From: CAZFHP01 sp964519365
GTDB taxonomy: Bacteria > Babelota > Babeliae > Babelales > RVW-14
Reading direction: 5' to 3'
DNA length: 23,579 bases
NCBI GenBank assembly: GCA_964519365.1
Contig: CAZFHP010000023.1
Coordinates: 1-23,579 of the forward strand
A model generated the notes under the pieces. That model saw only the letters and a program-made list of their open reading frames with translations, was not told the DNA's origin and made no database searches. The position numbers and the translations under genes were made by a program. Numbering within the stretch: position 1 is the stretch's first letter; every line of letters begins with the position of its first letter. This document shows positions 16,998-23,579 of this stretch, piece by piece.

Positions 16998-17050
16998 TCA
17001 CGTCTGTATGTTACAATTATGTTTAAATAACATACAGACGTGAATTTTTT
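16998..17050 (+). terminator. Intrinsic terminator after ankyrin gene 2
   Basis: A perfect 16-bp stem (16998-17013 with 17028-17043) encloses a 14-nt loop and is followed by one A and six T (17045-17050). It lies 44 nt after the gene 2 stop. A possible promoter for gene 3 (TTGACG 16985-16990, 16 nt, TATGTT 17007-17012) overlaps the left arm. Gene 3 transcripts from it would start in the loop and so lack the full hairpin. Confidence 0.7.
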
Positions 17051-17071
17051 ATAAATCGTTAGGATTTTATT

Positions 17072-18067
17072 ATGCAAAAAATCAAGCAAATCAAAAATCT
17101 ACTTTCGCGATCTAGCTTATGTTTCGTTGTACTTGTTTCTTGTGTAAACGTATATTCTACAGGCATAGATTGTCGAAGTTCACGAGAAATAGCTTTTCAT
17201 GAAGCTATAAGCTCTGGTAATTATTCAGGAACTAAAAAAATTATTGGCCAGGGGGTTGACGTTAATGCTCAAGACTCTGAAGGCTATACGCCGTTATTTA
17301 AAGCTGTTATGCGAGAAAGTGTACTTTTTAATGCCCTTGAAAGAGCTCGCACAAGTGCCCTTAATCGTGTAGATGATACGCAACATAAAGCCGCTGTAAA
17401 AATTATTCGCTTGCTTCTTAGATATAAAGCTTGTCCAAATATTCCAACAAACAATGGTTCTTTTCCAATAAGCACATATACAACGTCGGGCAGTCTAACA
17501 GCAGCAAAGCTGCTTTTGGGGTGTAAGGCTAATGTCAACTTTATTTTAGGTCCAGACAAGTCGCCGTTCTTGCATAGTATCGTAAAAGGTGGGCGGAAAG
17601 AGCTACTCAGAGCGTTTTTACACGAAGTATATACTCGAGCAAGCATGCAAATAAAAGTATTACGAAAGTTTTTGGGTTCATTTAATCAGCACAATTGGAC
17701 TTCGGTCCTACATATTGCTGCAGGAAACCATGATTTTAAAAGTTTACAGTTGCTTTTGAGCTATTACGCTGATCCTAACTGTGCCAATTGTTATGGGGAT
17801 ACTCCCCTACACCTGGCCGCTCACAAGGGAAACCTATCAGAAAAAGATCTGGCCATATATCAAGCGATGCTTTGGAAGCTTCTCATTCATGGCGCAACAG
17901 TACATACTAGAAATCGAAATGGGCAAACAGCGCATGATATTGCAAAGGCACAGGGGGCAGCATATCAAGAAGCATTTGAAAGAGTGCTAGCAGAGGCTCG
18001 AATGGCACTAAATAATCGTAAGCATGCCCTCAGCAGGGCTTTGCGCCGAAAACGAAGACTAAGTTAA
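17072..18067 (+). CDS. Exported ankyrin-repeat protein (gene 3)
   Basis: This 331-residue protein starts at ATG 17072, seven bases after AGGA at 17061-17064. The signal peptide has a basic start (MQKIKQIKNLL) and hydrophobic core SLCFVVLVSCVNVYS. Several ankyrin units are readable: AFHEAISSGNYSGTKKIIG with GVDVNAQDSEGYTPLFKAV, VKIIRLLLRYKACPNI, AAKLLLGCKANVNF, SVLHIAAGNHDFKSLQLLL with GDTPLHLAAHKGN, and GATVHTRNRNGQTAHDIA. The C-terminus is strongly basic (ALRRKRRLS) and has no CAAX box. Ankyrin repeats bind proteins, and the partner is unknown. It has the most canonical repeats of the array together with gene 5. Confidence 0.82.
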   Translation: MQKIKQIKNLLSRSSLCFVVLVSCVNVYSTGIDCRSSREIAFHEAISSGNYSGTKKIIGQGVDVNAQDSEGYTPLFKAVMRESVLFNALERARTSALNRVDDTQHKAAVKIIRLLLRYKACPNIPTNNGSFPISTYTTSGSLTAAKLLLGCKANVNFILGPDKSPFLHSIVKGGRKELLRAFLHEVYTRASMQIKVLRKFLGSFNQHNWTSVLHIAAGNHDFKSLQLLLSYYADPNCANCYGDTPLHLAAHKGNLSEKDLAIYQAMLWKLLIHGATVHTRNRNGQTAHDIAKAQGAAYQEAFERVLAEARMALNNRKHALSRALRRKRRLS

Positions 18068-18110
18068 AAAAGTCCAAAAAATCTCAAAAAAGCATCTATT
18101 TTATTTCTAT

Positions 18111-18138
18111 TTGACTATCTTTGCTCCTGTGGTATTGT
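18111..18138 (+). promoter_or_regulatory. Promoter of ankyrin gene 4
   Basis: TTGACT at 18111-18116, a 16-nt spacer and TATTGT at 18133-18138. The -35 box lies in CTATTTGACT (18107-18116), the element shared with genes 2 and 5. The -10 box matches consensus at four of six positions. Predicted leader is about 90 nt. Confidence 0.55.
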
Positions 18139-18165
18139 AAAAATAATAGGGCATCATCTGCGGGT

Positions 18166-18221
18166 TAGAAGTGCATCAGAGTATATACGTTATATGCAAG
18201 TATGTTTTGGACTTCTAAACC
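18166..18221 (+). promoter_or_regulatory. Leader hairpin just before the gene 4 ribosome site
   Basis: TAGAAGT at 18166-18172 pairs with ACTTCTA at 18211-18217. GGT/ACC extends it (18163-18165 with 18219-18221) past a one-base bulge, giving about ten pairs. GCAT (18173-18176) and ATGC (18194-18197) could pair inside. The stem ends four bases before GGAGGT. A role in controlling translation is possible but untested. Confidence 0.4.
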
Positions 18222-18234
18222 GATGGAGGTTAGG

Positions 18235-19134
18235 ATGGCAAATATTAAACGATTATTTCTTGTTTTGTTCTTAGCAACCCCTCTTTTTTCTTGTATGGGT
18301 GATGACACACGTCAAGAAATATACGAACCGATACCCCTTGCTTCGTTCGCTCAACCTACTAAAACAAAAAAAACTATAGATTTGTTTTTTCAAAAGTGGA
18401 CACAATGTCCAAACAGAGAAAACCAGATTAAATTTTTTCTTCGTTGTGCTAAATATTATGCACAGACAAATATATTTTTAGAAACTTTTTCTCAAACTAT
18501 TAACACCCCAGGGCCATTAGGCGGAACGCTTTTGCATTGGGCTGTTTATTACGGGGAAAAAGAAACCGTTACGTTACTTCTTTCTATCCCAACGATATAC
18601 GTACGAGCTCAGGATAACAATGGGAACACACCCTTACACGTAGCATCATATCAGGGACGTTTTGAGATATCACAACAGTTATTGGAATCGAAAAGCTATA
18701 CCCAGCTTGATTTTAGAACAAAAACTGGTTACATTTCTATAACGGCTTTTAAGCCTTCACAAAACTTTCTTTTGGTCAATGCAAAAAATAACATGGGCGC
18801 ACAATCAATACATTTTGCCATTATATTTGGATATCCACAAATCGTCGAACTCTTAATTACATACGGAGCAACTATTCATGAATATTATAAGGGCGCAACC
18901 CCGTTGCGCCTGGCTCAAACATGTGCCGATAAAAATATAAAAACCTATTGGACACGGCGAAATAAAAACAATTACACAGAAATCGTTTGTATGCTAGAAA
19001 AGGCGCAACAAAACGAACAAATCCAAGAAACGTCTGATTCTCAGCATAATACTCAAAGCGTTACAAAAAAACAAAAAGCACCAAAGTCAACGTTTTGGCA
19101 AAAAGTTGGTAAGCTTTTTACCAGCCCACTATGA
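18235..19134 (+). CDS. Exported ankyrin-repeat protein, possible lipoprotein (gene 4)
   Basis: This 299-residue protein starts at ATG 18235, right after GGAGGT at 18225-18230. The in-frame ATG at 18202 lies inside the leader hairpin and is unlikely. The signal peptide MANIKRLFLVLFLATPLFSC could end in a lipobox (LFSC), making this a lipoprotein, although Phe at -2 is unusual. Ankyrin units: GGTLLHWAVYYGEKETVTLL, VRAQDNNGNTPLHVASYQGR, MGAQSIHFAIIFGYPQIVEL with LLITYGATIHEYYKGATPLR. The tail is polar and lysine-rich, ending KLFTSPL without CAAX. No enzymatic motif is seen. Confidence 0.8.
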   Translation: MANIKRLFLVLFLATPLFSCMGDDTRQEIYEPIPLASFAQPTKTKKTIDLFFQKWTQCPNRENQIKFFLRCAKYYAQTNIFLETFSQTINTPGPLGGTLLHWAVYYGEKETVTLLLSIPTIYVRAQDNNGNTPLHVASYQGRFEISQQLLESKSYTQLDFRTKTGYISITAFKPSQNFLLVNAKNNMGAQSIHFAIIFGYPQIVELLITYGATIHEYYKGATPLRLAQTCADKNIKTYWTRRNKNNYTEIVCMLEKAQQNEQIQETSDSQHNTQSVTKKQKAPKSTFWQKVGKLFTSPL

Positions 19135-19176
19135 TCTTGCTCATAACGCACATAGCACAGTAGAAACATTCGCTAT

Positions 19177-19204
19177 TTGACATTTTTGTGCGATCTGGTA
19201 TAAT
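19177..19204 (+). promoter_or_regulatory. Near-consensus promoter of the gene 5-8 operon
   Basis: TTGACA (19177-19182) and TATAAT (19199-19204) are both perfect consensus boxes with a 16-nt spacer. The -35 box is within CTATTTGACA (19173-19182). Predicted start near 19211 gives a leader of about 44 nt. This is the strongest promoter seen in the window. Confidence 0.85.
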
Positions 19205-19254
19205 GTGATTAATGGATGGGAAAATCGTAAAAAACTGTGATTTGGGAGGTTATC

Positions 19255-20067
19255 GTGATCAAAAAGCAAAAGAATTTTAAGACCCTGATTTTTATACTAC
19301 TATTTGGTGCTATTGCTTCAAGCAATACATGCTCTGGAATGCTCAGGAAAAGACCTCGGCTGGCGACAGGGAAAACTGTTACGTGGGGCCCTGACCAAGT
19401 CAAAATATTTGTTTCACCTGTTTCACCAAAAGTTAAAAAATTACATTTTCTTGACGAAGTTACCTCAGAATTTTTAACTGATTTTATAACCGGGGAATTC
19501 GATGAAATACACTGCTCTGAGTTCTTTGTCATAACAAAAAAAGCAGAGAGCCTAAATATATCGACCACCCACACTGGAATACTTAATGAAAAAGATTTTC
19601 ATGGTCAAAGAGCATTACACTGGGCGGCAGCTCTTGGTTCTACCCCTATGGTTCAACGGCTTATCAAAAAACGAAGGCACAAAGCTTATGTTAGAGATAG
19701 TAATAACTACGCCCCAATACACTGGGCGTCGCTTAAAGGACATGAATATATTGTTTGTTATTTGATAGATCGACATAAAGTCGACCCAAATTCGCCCAAT
19801 GCTGATTTTAGCGATACAACACCATTACATTTAGCTGCTCTAGCAGGCCATTTGCCTGTCGTCAAAGCACTCGTAGCAAGAGGTGCAAATATTTTAGAAA
19901 AAGACGCTTTTGGGCAAACTCCATTAGATAATGCTCGAAAAAATGGGCATCACTCTGTTGCTGCTTATTTGGCAGAAATAGAAATGACAGATTTTCTGCC
20001 CATTATGTTTAATCAACAAACAAAAGATATAAGTACTCAAACAAAATTAAATTTTAAGGAGAAATAA
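19255..20067 (+). CDS. Exported ankyrin-repeat protein (gene 5)
   Basis: This 270-residue protein starts at GTG 19255, five bases after GGGAGG (19244-19249). An in-frame GTG at 19237 lies before that site and is unlikely. The signal peptide is MIKKQKNFKTLIFILLFGAI, with cleavage probably near CSG before Met. Four near-canonical ankyrin units follow in the second half: GQRALHWAAALGSTPMVQRL, NYAPIHWASLKGHEYIVCYL, TTPLHLAALAGHLPVVKALV with ARGANILEKDAFGQ, and TPLDNARKNGHHSVAAYL. The stop codon overlaps the AAGGAGAAATAATC start region of gene 6, so the two are translationally coupled. No CAAX box (ends NFKEK). Confidence 0.85.
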   Translation: MIKKQKNFKTLIFILLFGAIASSNTCSGMLRKRPRLATGKTVTWGPDQVKIFVSPVSPKVKKLHFLDEVTSEFLTDFITGEFDEIHCSEFFVITKKAESLNISTTHTGILNEKDFHGQRALHWAAALGSTPMVQRLIKKRRHKAYVRDSNNYAPIHWASLKGHEYIVCYLIDRHKVDPNSPNADFSDTTPLHLAALAGHLPVVKALVARGANILEKDAFGQTPLDNARKNGHHSVAAYLAEIEMTDFLPIMFNQQTKDISTQTKLNFKEK

Positions 20068-20069
20068 TC

Positions 20070-20771
20070 ATGGAAAAAAAACAAAAAAATATTCTATCAA
20101 TTGTTATTACCCTCAGTTTGTTTTTCTCTAGTATAACATTATCTGCTATGAAAAGAGTTTGCCCTAGCTCCTCGTCGTCTTCTTCTTCTTCGCAAAAGAA
20201 GCGAAAATGTGAAGTTGAAGCTTATGATACGCCAACAATTAACCTTCAAGCGATCCGCAGACAGGTTCAAACACAATTATTTTGCATTGTTCAAGCTGGT
20301 CGAACGGATCTTTTTGAAAAAAATATTTTTCCCTTATTATTCAAGCATGGTTTAAACATAAACGACCTTGTCGACTCATGGAATCAAAATGTCATACATA
20401 TAGCGGCTCGTTATAATAGAATAGTTTTTGCGTATCGATTAATTAACTCACTAGGAGTTGATAGTAATGTTCGAAATGGAGACGGTCAAACACCATTTTT
20501 TATTGCTTCTGAAAAAGGCCATAGAGATTTTTGTTCCATGCTTCTGGCAAATGGAGCACAATCTGAAACTTTAGCTATGTGGGATGCGCGCACACAAGAT
20601 CATTCTGCGAATATTTTATTACAACGTCTTATACAAAGTTTCCTAAGTTTTCCCCATAATATTTTTTGGATTATCGCGAATTATGCACAAGAAGAACCAT
20701 TAGGTCATCAAAAGACTTTGCCGGCACCACAGGCCCCGCCGCAAGAAAATGAGAGATGCCTCATAATGTAA
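20070..20771 (+). CDS. Exported ankyrin protein with Ser run and CAAX box (gene 6)
   Basis: This 233-residue protein starts 2 nt after the gene 5 stop, with AAGGAG at 20056-20061. The signal peptide MEKKQKNILSIVITLSLFFS leads to a likely cleavage at LSA before Met27. A run of nine serines (33-41) and a basic KKRK (43-46) follow, the latter resembling a nuclear localisation signal though too short to trust. Two ankyrin units are visible (SWNQNVIHIAARYNRIVFAY, GDGQTPFFIASEKGHRDFCS). The last residues, ENERCLIM, end in CLIM, a good CAAX farnesylation box. The same ending occurs on gene 7, whose body is otherwise different. Confidence 0.8.
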   Translation: MEKKQKNILSIVITLSLFFSSITLSAMKRVCPSSSSSSSSSQKKRKCEVEAYDTPTINLQAIRRQVQTQLFCIVQAGRTDLFEKNIFPLLFKHGLNINDLVDSWNQNVIHIAARYNRIVFAYRLINSLGVDSNVRNGDGQTPFFIASEKGHRDFCSMLLANGAQSETLAMWDARTQDHSANILLQRLIQSFLSFPHNIFWIIANYAQEEPLGHQKTLPAPQAPPQENERCLIM

Positions 20772-20794
20772 AATGATAGTTATAAATGGAGAAA
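20746..20794 (+). repeat. 49-nt direct repeat, copy A
   Basis: This segment covers the CAAX-encoding tail and stop of gene 6, the spacer and the ribosome site of gene 7. It is identical to 22326-22374, which occupies the same position between genes 7 and 8. Confidence 0.9.
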
Positions 20795-20797
20795 ATC

Positions 20798-22351
20798 ATG
20801 AATAAAAACAATATTTTCAAAAATAATTTCGTATCACGAGTAACACAAAGCATCCTTTTAGGTATGCTCTTTTGTTCCATGTCGTTGTCACTCACGGCAA
20901 TGCGTAGAAAAGGTAGATTGTCATCTCATGAGGCCTCGACAAAACCAGCAACGACAACTGACGTTTTAATCAATGCCGTTAGAAGTAAAGATGTCGCAAC
21001 GCTCAAATATCTACGGCAACATGATCCTGAAGATTTTAGAGGGCAGTACAACCAAATGTGGGAATTTTCTTCAAAGATGCATGGCAGAAAAGTAACCGCC
21101 CACATGTTTCACGCTATTGAGCGAGATAAAATAACGCCGACAAATATCCAACTATTGCCATCAGATATTCTTGGAAAAATATTTTTGGATAGCACGTTTG
21201 ACGAAAACGGACAAATGGGTGAAAAACAATGCGAAACAGGATTAAGAACAACAGCCGCAACAATCCGTTTGGCAAGTAAGTCTTTTAACCATACATATAC
21301 AAGAAAGCTTTTAACAAACCCACAAACTTCTACGACATTATTACCGCTGGGTCAGATTACATTTGAAACCGCATGCCATGAAAGCTTATGCAGGATTGCT
21401 TTTAGATTTTTAGACGTATTTAGACAAGAAATAGAACAACTGAAAAACGTAGCTCAAGGGCAAGAGGTTTGCGGCGATCAATTTAATGTTCTTTGTATAA
21501 GAATCGCAAAACAAATAAATAGAATAAATAAAGCTTTTAGTCTCTGTAACAAACAGGGGCCATTGCAAAAAACTTTAAGCGCGCATAAATCTTTTCTTGA
21601 AGAAGAAAGAAATCGCCTTGAGCGAGTAGCACTCACCTATATCAAAACGTTAATATTGGAAAACAGGTTAACCGCTGAAAACATGCCTAAGTTTTTTTAC
21701 AAAGCGGCTTTCGTTGGCCATCAGGAAGTTGTTCGATATCTGTGCAAGCAAGAAGAACTACGAAAGCATATTACTGCTGCTAGATATAAACAAGCCCTAA
21801 GAAAAGCGGCTAGGCGTGGCCATCTGCCAGTTGTTCTCTATTTGTGCAAGCAAGCTCCTAAAGAACTAAGAGCATACATTGATGCTTACGGATATAACGA
21901 AGCCCTAAGGGAAGCAGCTGAGTTTGGCCATCTGTCAGTTGTTCAATATTTGTGCGAGCAAGCTCCTCAAAGAGCACTCATTAACGCTGCCAGATACAAC
22001 AGTGCCCTACAAAAATCGACTTTCTTAGGCCATCTGTCACTTGTTCGATATTTGTGCGAGCAAGCTCCTGTAGAACTACGAGCATACATTAACGACAACA
22101 GTGCCCTATGGTCCGCGGCTAGTAATGGCCATCTGCCGGTTGTTAGATATTTGTGCGAGCAAGAAGAACTACGAGACCACATTACCGCTGACGAATACAA
22201 CGAAGCCCTAAGACAAGCAGCTTGGTATGGCCATCAGGATGTTATTCAATATTTATGCGAGCAAGCTCCTCAAAGAGCGCTTATCGAACCAAGGGATTTG
22301 CCGACACAGCAGGGCTCGCAGCAAAAAAATGAGAGATGCCTCATAATGTAA
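20798..22351 (+). CDS. F-box-like, ankyrin-repeat, CAAX-tailed exported protein (gene 7)
   Basis: This 517-residue protein starts at ATG 20798. The in-frame ATG at 20786 overlaps the GGAGA site and is out of frame with a stop in the next gene's matching leader, so 20798 is preferred. A signal peptide with cleavage at SLTA before Met precedes a linker and a first helix pair (VLINAVRSKDVATLKYL). An F-box-like segment spans about 113-172 (LLPSDILGKIFLDS, then TIRLASKSFNHTYTRKLL), with an insert between its halves. After a helical region, six ankyrin-like units with GH at 307, 341, 377, 411, 444 and 478 run at 33-36 residue spacing, each with a VVxYLCxQ motif. It ends NERCLIM, a CAAX box. The order F-box, ankyrin, CAAX matches Legionella AnkB. 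The signal peptide is extra. Confidence 0.85.
   Translation: MNKNNIFKNNFVSRVTQSILLGMLFCSMSLSLTAMRRKGRLSSHEASTKPATTTDVLINAVRSKDVATLKYLRQHDPEDFRGQYNQMWEFSSKMHGRKVTAHMFHAIERDKITPTNIQLLPSDILGKIFLDSTFDENGQMGEKQCETGLRTTAATIRLASKSFNHTYTRKLLTNPQTSTTLLPLGQITFETACHESLCRIAFRFLDVFRQEIEQLKNVAQGQEVCGDQFNVLCIRIAKQINRINKAFSLCNKQGPLQKTLSAHKSFLEEERNRLERVALTYIKTLILENRLTAENMPKFFYKAAFVGHQEVVRYLCKQEELRKHITAARYKQALRKAARRGHLPVVLYLCKQAPKELRAYIDAYGYNEALREAAEFGHLSVVQYLCEQAPQRALINAARYNSALQKSTFLGHLSLVRYLCEQAPVELRAYINDNSALWSAASNGHLPVVRYLCEQEELRDHITADEYNEALRQAAWYGHQDVIQYLCEQAPQRALIEPRDLPTQQGSQQKNERCLIM
21232..21333 (+). repeat. F-box-coding block nearly identical between genes 7 and 8
   Basis: This 102-nt stretch encodes the second half of the F-box-like domain. 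It matches 22832-22933 in gene 8 at 101 of 102 bases by direct reading, while sequence on both sides differs much more. This suggests gene conversion or strong constraint. Confidence 0.85.
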
Positions 22352-22374
22352 AATGATAGTTATAAATGGAGAAA
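22326..22374 (+). repeat. 49-nt direct repeat, copy B
   Basis: Identical to 20746-20794. It covers the tail of gene 7, its stop and the gene 8 ribosome site. The copies diverge just after it: this one has two extra bases, making an in-frame TAA before the gene 8 ATG. Confidence 0.9.
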
Positions 22375-22379
22375 TAATC

Positions 22380-23579
22380 ATGAATAAAAACAGTATTTTC
22401 AAAAAGACTTTCGTATCACGTGTAACACAAAGCATGCTTTTGGGCATACTCTTTTGTTCCATATCGTTTTCACTCACAGCTATGCGCTTCTGTTGTTTTG
22501 GGAAAAGAAAGCGAACGGCTCAACCGAGTCAAACCCAAAAAAAGCCCAAAAGAATAGCTGACCGTTTAATGGATGCCGTTAGAAGCAAAGATGTCGCAAC
22601 GCTCAAATATTTACGCGAAACTGATCCTGAAGCTTTTATAAAGAATTATTATCAAATCAGGAAACTTTCTTTTAAGACAGAAGGTTCAGAAGCAACAGCC
22701 CACATGTTTCACGATATTGAAGGAGACGAAAGAACACCGACAAATATCCAACGATTGCCATCAGACATTCTTGGAAAAATATTTTTGGATAGCACGTTTG
22801 GCGAAGACAACCCAACAACAGAAGAACAATACGAAACAGGATTAAGAACAACAGCCGCAACAATCCGTTTGGTAAGTAAGTCTTTTAACCATACATATAC
22901 AAGAAAGCTTTTAACAAACCCACAAACTTCTACAACACTGCCACCGAGTCAGATCACATTCGAAGCCGCAGTACAGAAAGGCTTATGCAGGATCGTTCGT
23001 GGTTTTTTAAGTGTATTTAAACAAGAAATAGAAATACTGAAAGTAGCCGCTCATGAGCAAGAGGTTTACAGCTATAAATTCAATGATCTTTGTGCAACAA
23101 TCGCAAAACAAATAAATAGAATAAATAAAGCCTTGGAGCAAACAGCTCCCGAGGGGACATTGCAAAAAGCTTTAACCGCGTATAAATCTTTTCTTGAAGA
23201 AGAAAGAAATCGCCTTGAGCGAGTAGCACTCGCCTATATCAAAACGTTAATATCGGAAAACAGGTTAACCGCTGAAAACATGCCTGCTATCCTTAACAGA
23301 GGTGCTTATTGTGGCCATCAGTCAGTTGTTAAATATCTGTGCGAGCAAGCTCCTCAAAGAGTACTCATTACCGCTGACGGATATAACCCTGCACTTAAGG
23401 ACGCGGCTATTTATGGCTATCTGCCATTTGTTCGATATTTATGTGAGCAAGCTCCAGAAGAACTACGAGCATACATTAACGATTACGGATATAACGAGGC
23501 ACTTCAGAGCACAGTTAGGAATGACCATCAGTCAGTTGTTAAATATCTGTGCGAGCAAGCTCCTCAAAGAGTACTCATT
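22380..23579 (+). CDS. Partial paralogue of gene 7, runs off the window (gene 8)
   Basis: The frame from ATG 22380 stays open for exactly 400 codons to the window end, so the C-terminus is missing. GGAGAAATAATC precedes the ATG. The signal peptide ends at FSLTA before Met, as in gene 7, followed by a Lys/Arg-rich linker (GKRKRTAQPSQTQKKPKR). The F-box-like domain lies at about 122-178 (RLPSDILGKIFLDS, TIRLVSKSFNHTYTRKLL). The same central helices follow, and ankyrin-like units begin at residue 311 (CGHQSVVKYLCEQAPQRVLI). One unit has GY and one DH where GH is usual, showing decay of the motif. Whether it also ends in CLIM lies beyond the window. Tandem duplication of gene 7 is evident from amino acids and bases. 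Confidence 0.88.
   Translation, partial: MNKNSIFKKTFVSRVTQSMLLGILFCSISFSLTAMRFCCFGKRKRTAQPSQTQKKPKRIADRLMDAVRSKDVATLKYLRETDPEAFIKNYYQIRKLSFKTEGSEATAHMFHDIEGDERTPTNIQRLPSDILGKIFLDSTFGEDNPTTEEQYETGLRTTAATIRLVSKSFNHTYTRKLLTNPQTSTTLPPSQITFEAAVQKGLCRIVRGFLSVFKQEIEILKVAAHEQEVYSYKFNDLCATIAKQINRINKALEQTAPEGTLQKALTAYKSFLEEERNRLERVALAYIKTLISENRLTAENMPAILNRGAYCGHQSVVKYLCEQAPQRVLITADGYNPALKDAAIYGYLPFVRYLCEQAPEELRAYINDYGYNEALQSTVRNDHQSVVKYLCEQAPQRVLI

Noticed and set aside
20162..20194. TCN trinucleotide run in gene 6 as a phase-variation tract
   Set aside because: The unit is three bases, so slippage would change only the number of serines and not switch the frame.
21967..22200. 77-residue minus-strand frame inside the gene 7 repeats
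   Set aside because: It is the periodic antisense of the ankyrin-like repeats, not an independent gene.
20798..23579. CRISPR-like or satellite array suggested by repeated GTGCGAGCAAGCTCCT
   Set aside because: The repeats are in frame, vary at third positions and encode ankyrin-like units; there are no spacers of constant length.

Overview
The window looks like chromosomal DNA of an AT-rich, Gram-negative-type bacterium living inside a eukaryotic (probably protist) host. My best guess is Dependentiae/Babeliae (formerly TM6). That rests on a normal housekeeping gene block, an LptF/LptG-type LPS-export permease, and a dense array of small secreted ankyrin-repeat proteins. At least one of these carries an F-box-like domain, and several end in a eukaryotic CAAX prenylation box. 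The assignment is inference: there is no rRNA and I could not run a search.

Layout. (1) Positions 1-764, + strand: the end of a probable polymorphic-toxin gene (its frame looks broken near 46-57), a GTG-started immunity-like gene 20 nt later, and a coding-like remnant. (2) Positions 765-11740, one unbroken minus-strand block, in transcription order: carD-like regulator, miaA, ppiD-like chaperone, recA, infC, rpmI, rplT, a small coiled-coil gene, zapA, rny, a YmdB-like phosphodiesterase, an lptF/lptG-type permease and an EamA transporter. Most gaps are under 35 nt and none exceeds about 95 nt. (3) Positions 11741-12306, a 566-nt divergent intergenic region rich in inverted repeats. (4) Positions 12307-15154, two tandem paralogous polytopic membrane proteins, probably Wzx/MOP-type flippases. 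(5) Positions 15262-23579, eight consecutive + strand genes for exported ankyrin-type proteins. The last one runs off the window end and is open for all 400 codons.

The ankyrin array is the most interesting part. All eight proteins begin with a signal peptide. Three of the seven complete ones end in a CAAX box with X = Met (CAVM, CLIM, CLIM), the residue preferred by farnesyltransferase. The seventh protein combines signal peptide, F-box-like domain, ankyrin-like repeats and CAAX, the architecture of the Legionella effector AnkB plus a signal peptide. The eighth is a diverged tandem copy. A 49-nt identical segment shows that the duplication carried the CAAX tail of one gene together with the start of the next. 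Three of these genes share a CTATTTGAC promoter element, and genes 5 to 8 look like one operon. I propose a set of co-expressed secreted effectors, some built to attach to host membranes and recruit an SCF ubiquitin ligase. This is hypothesis, not demonstrated.

I saw no tRNA, rRNA, CRISPR array or insertion sequence.
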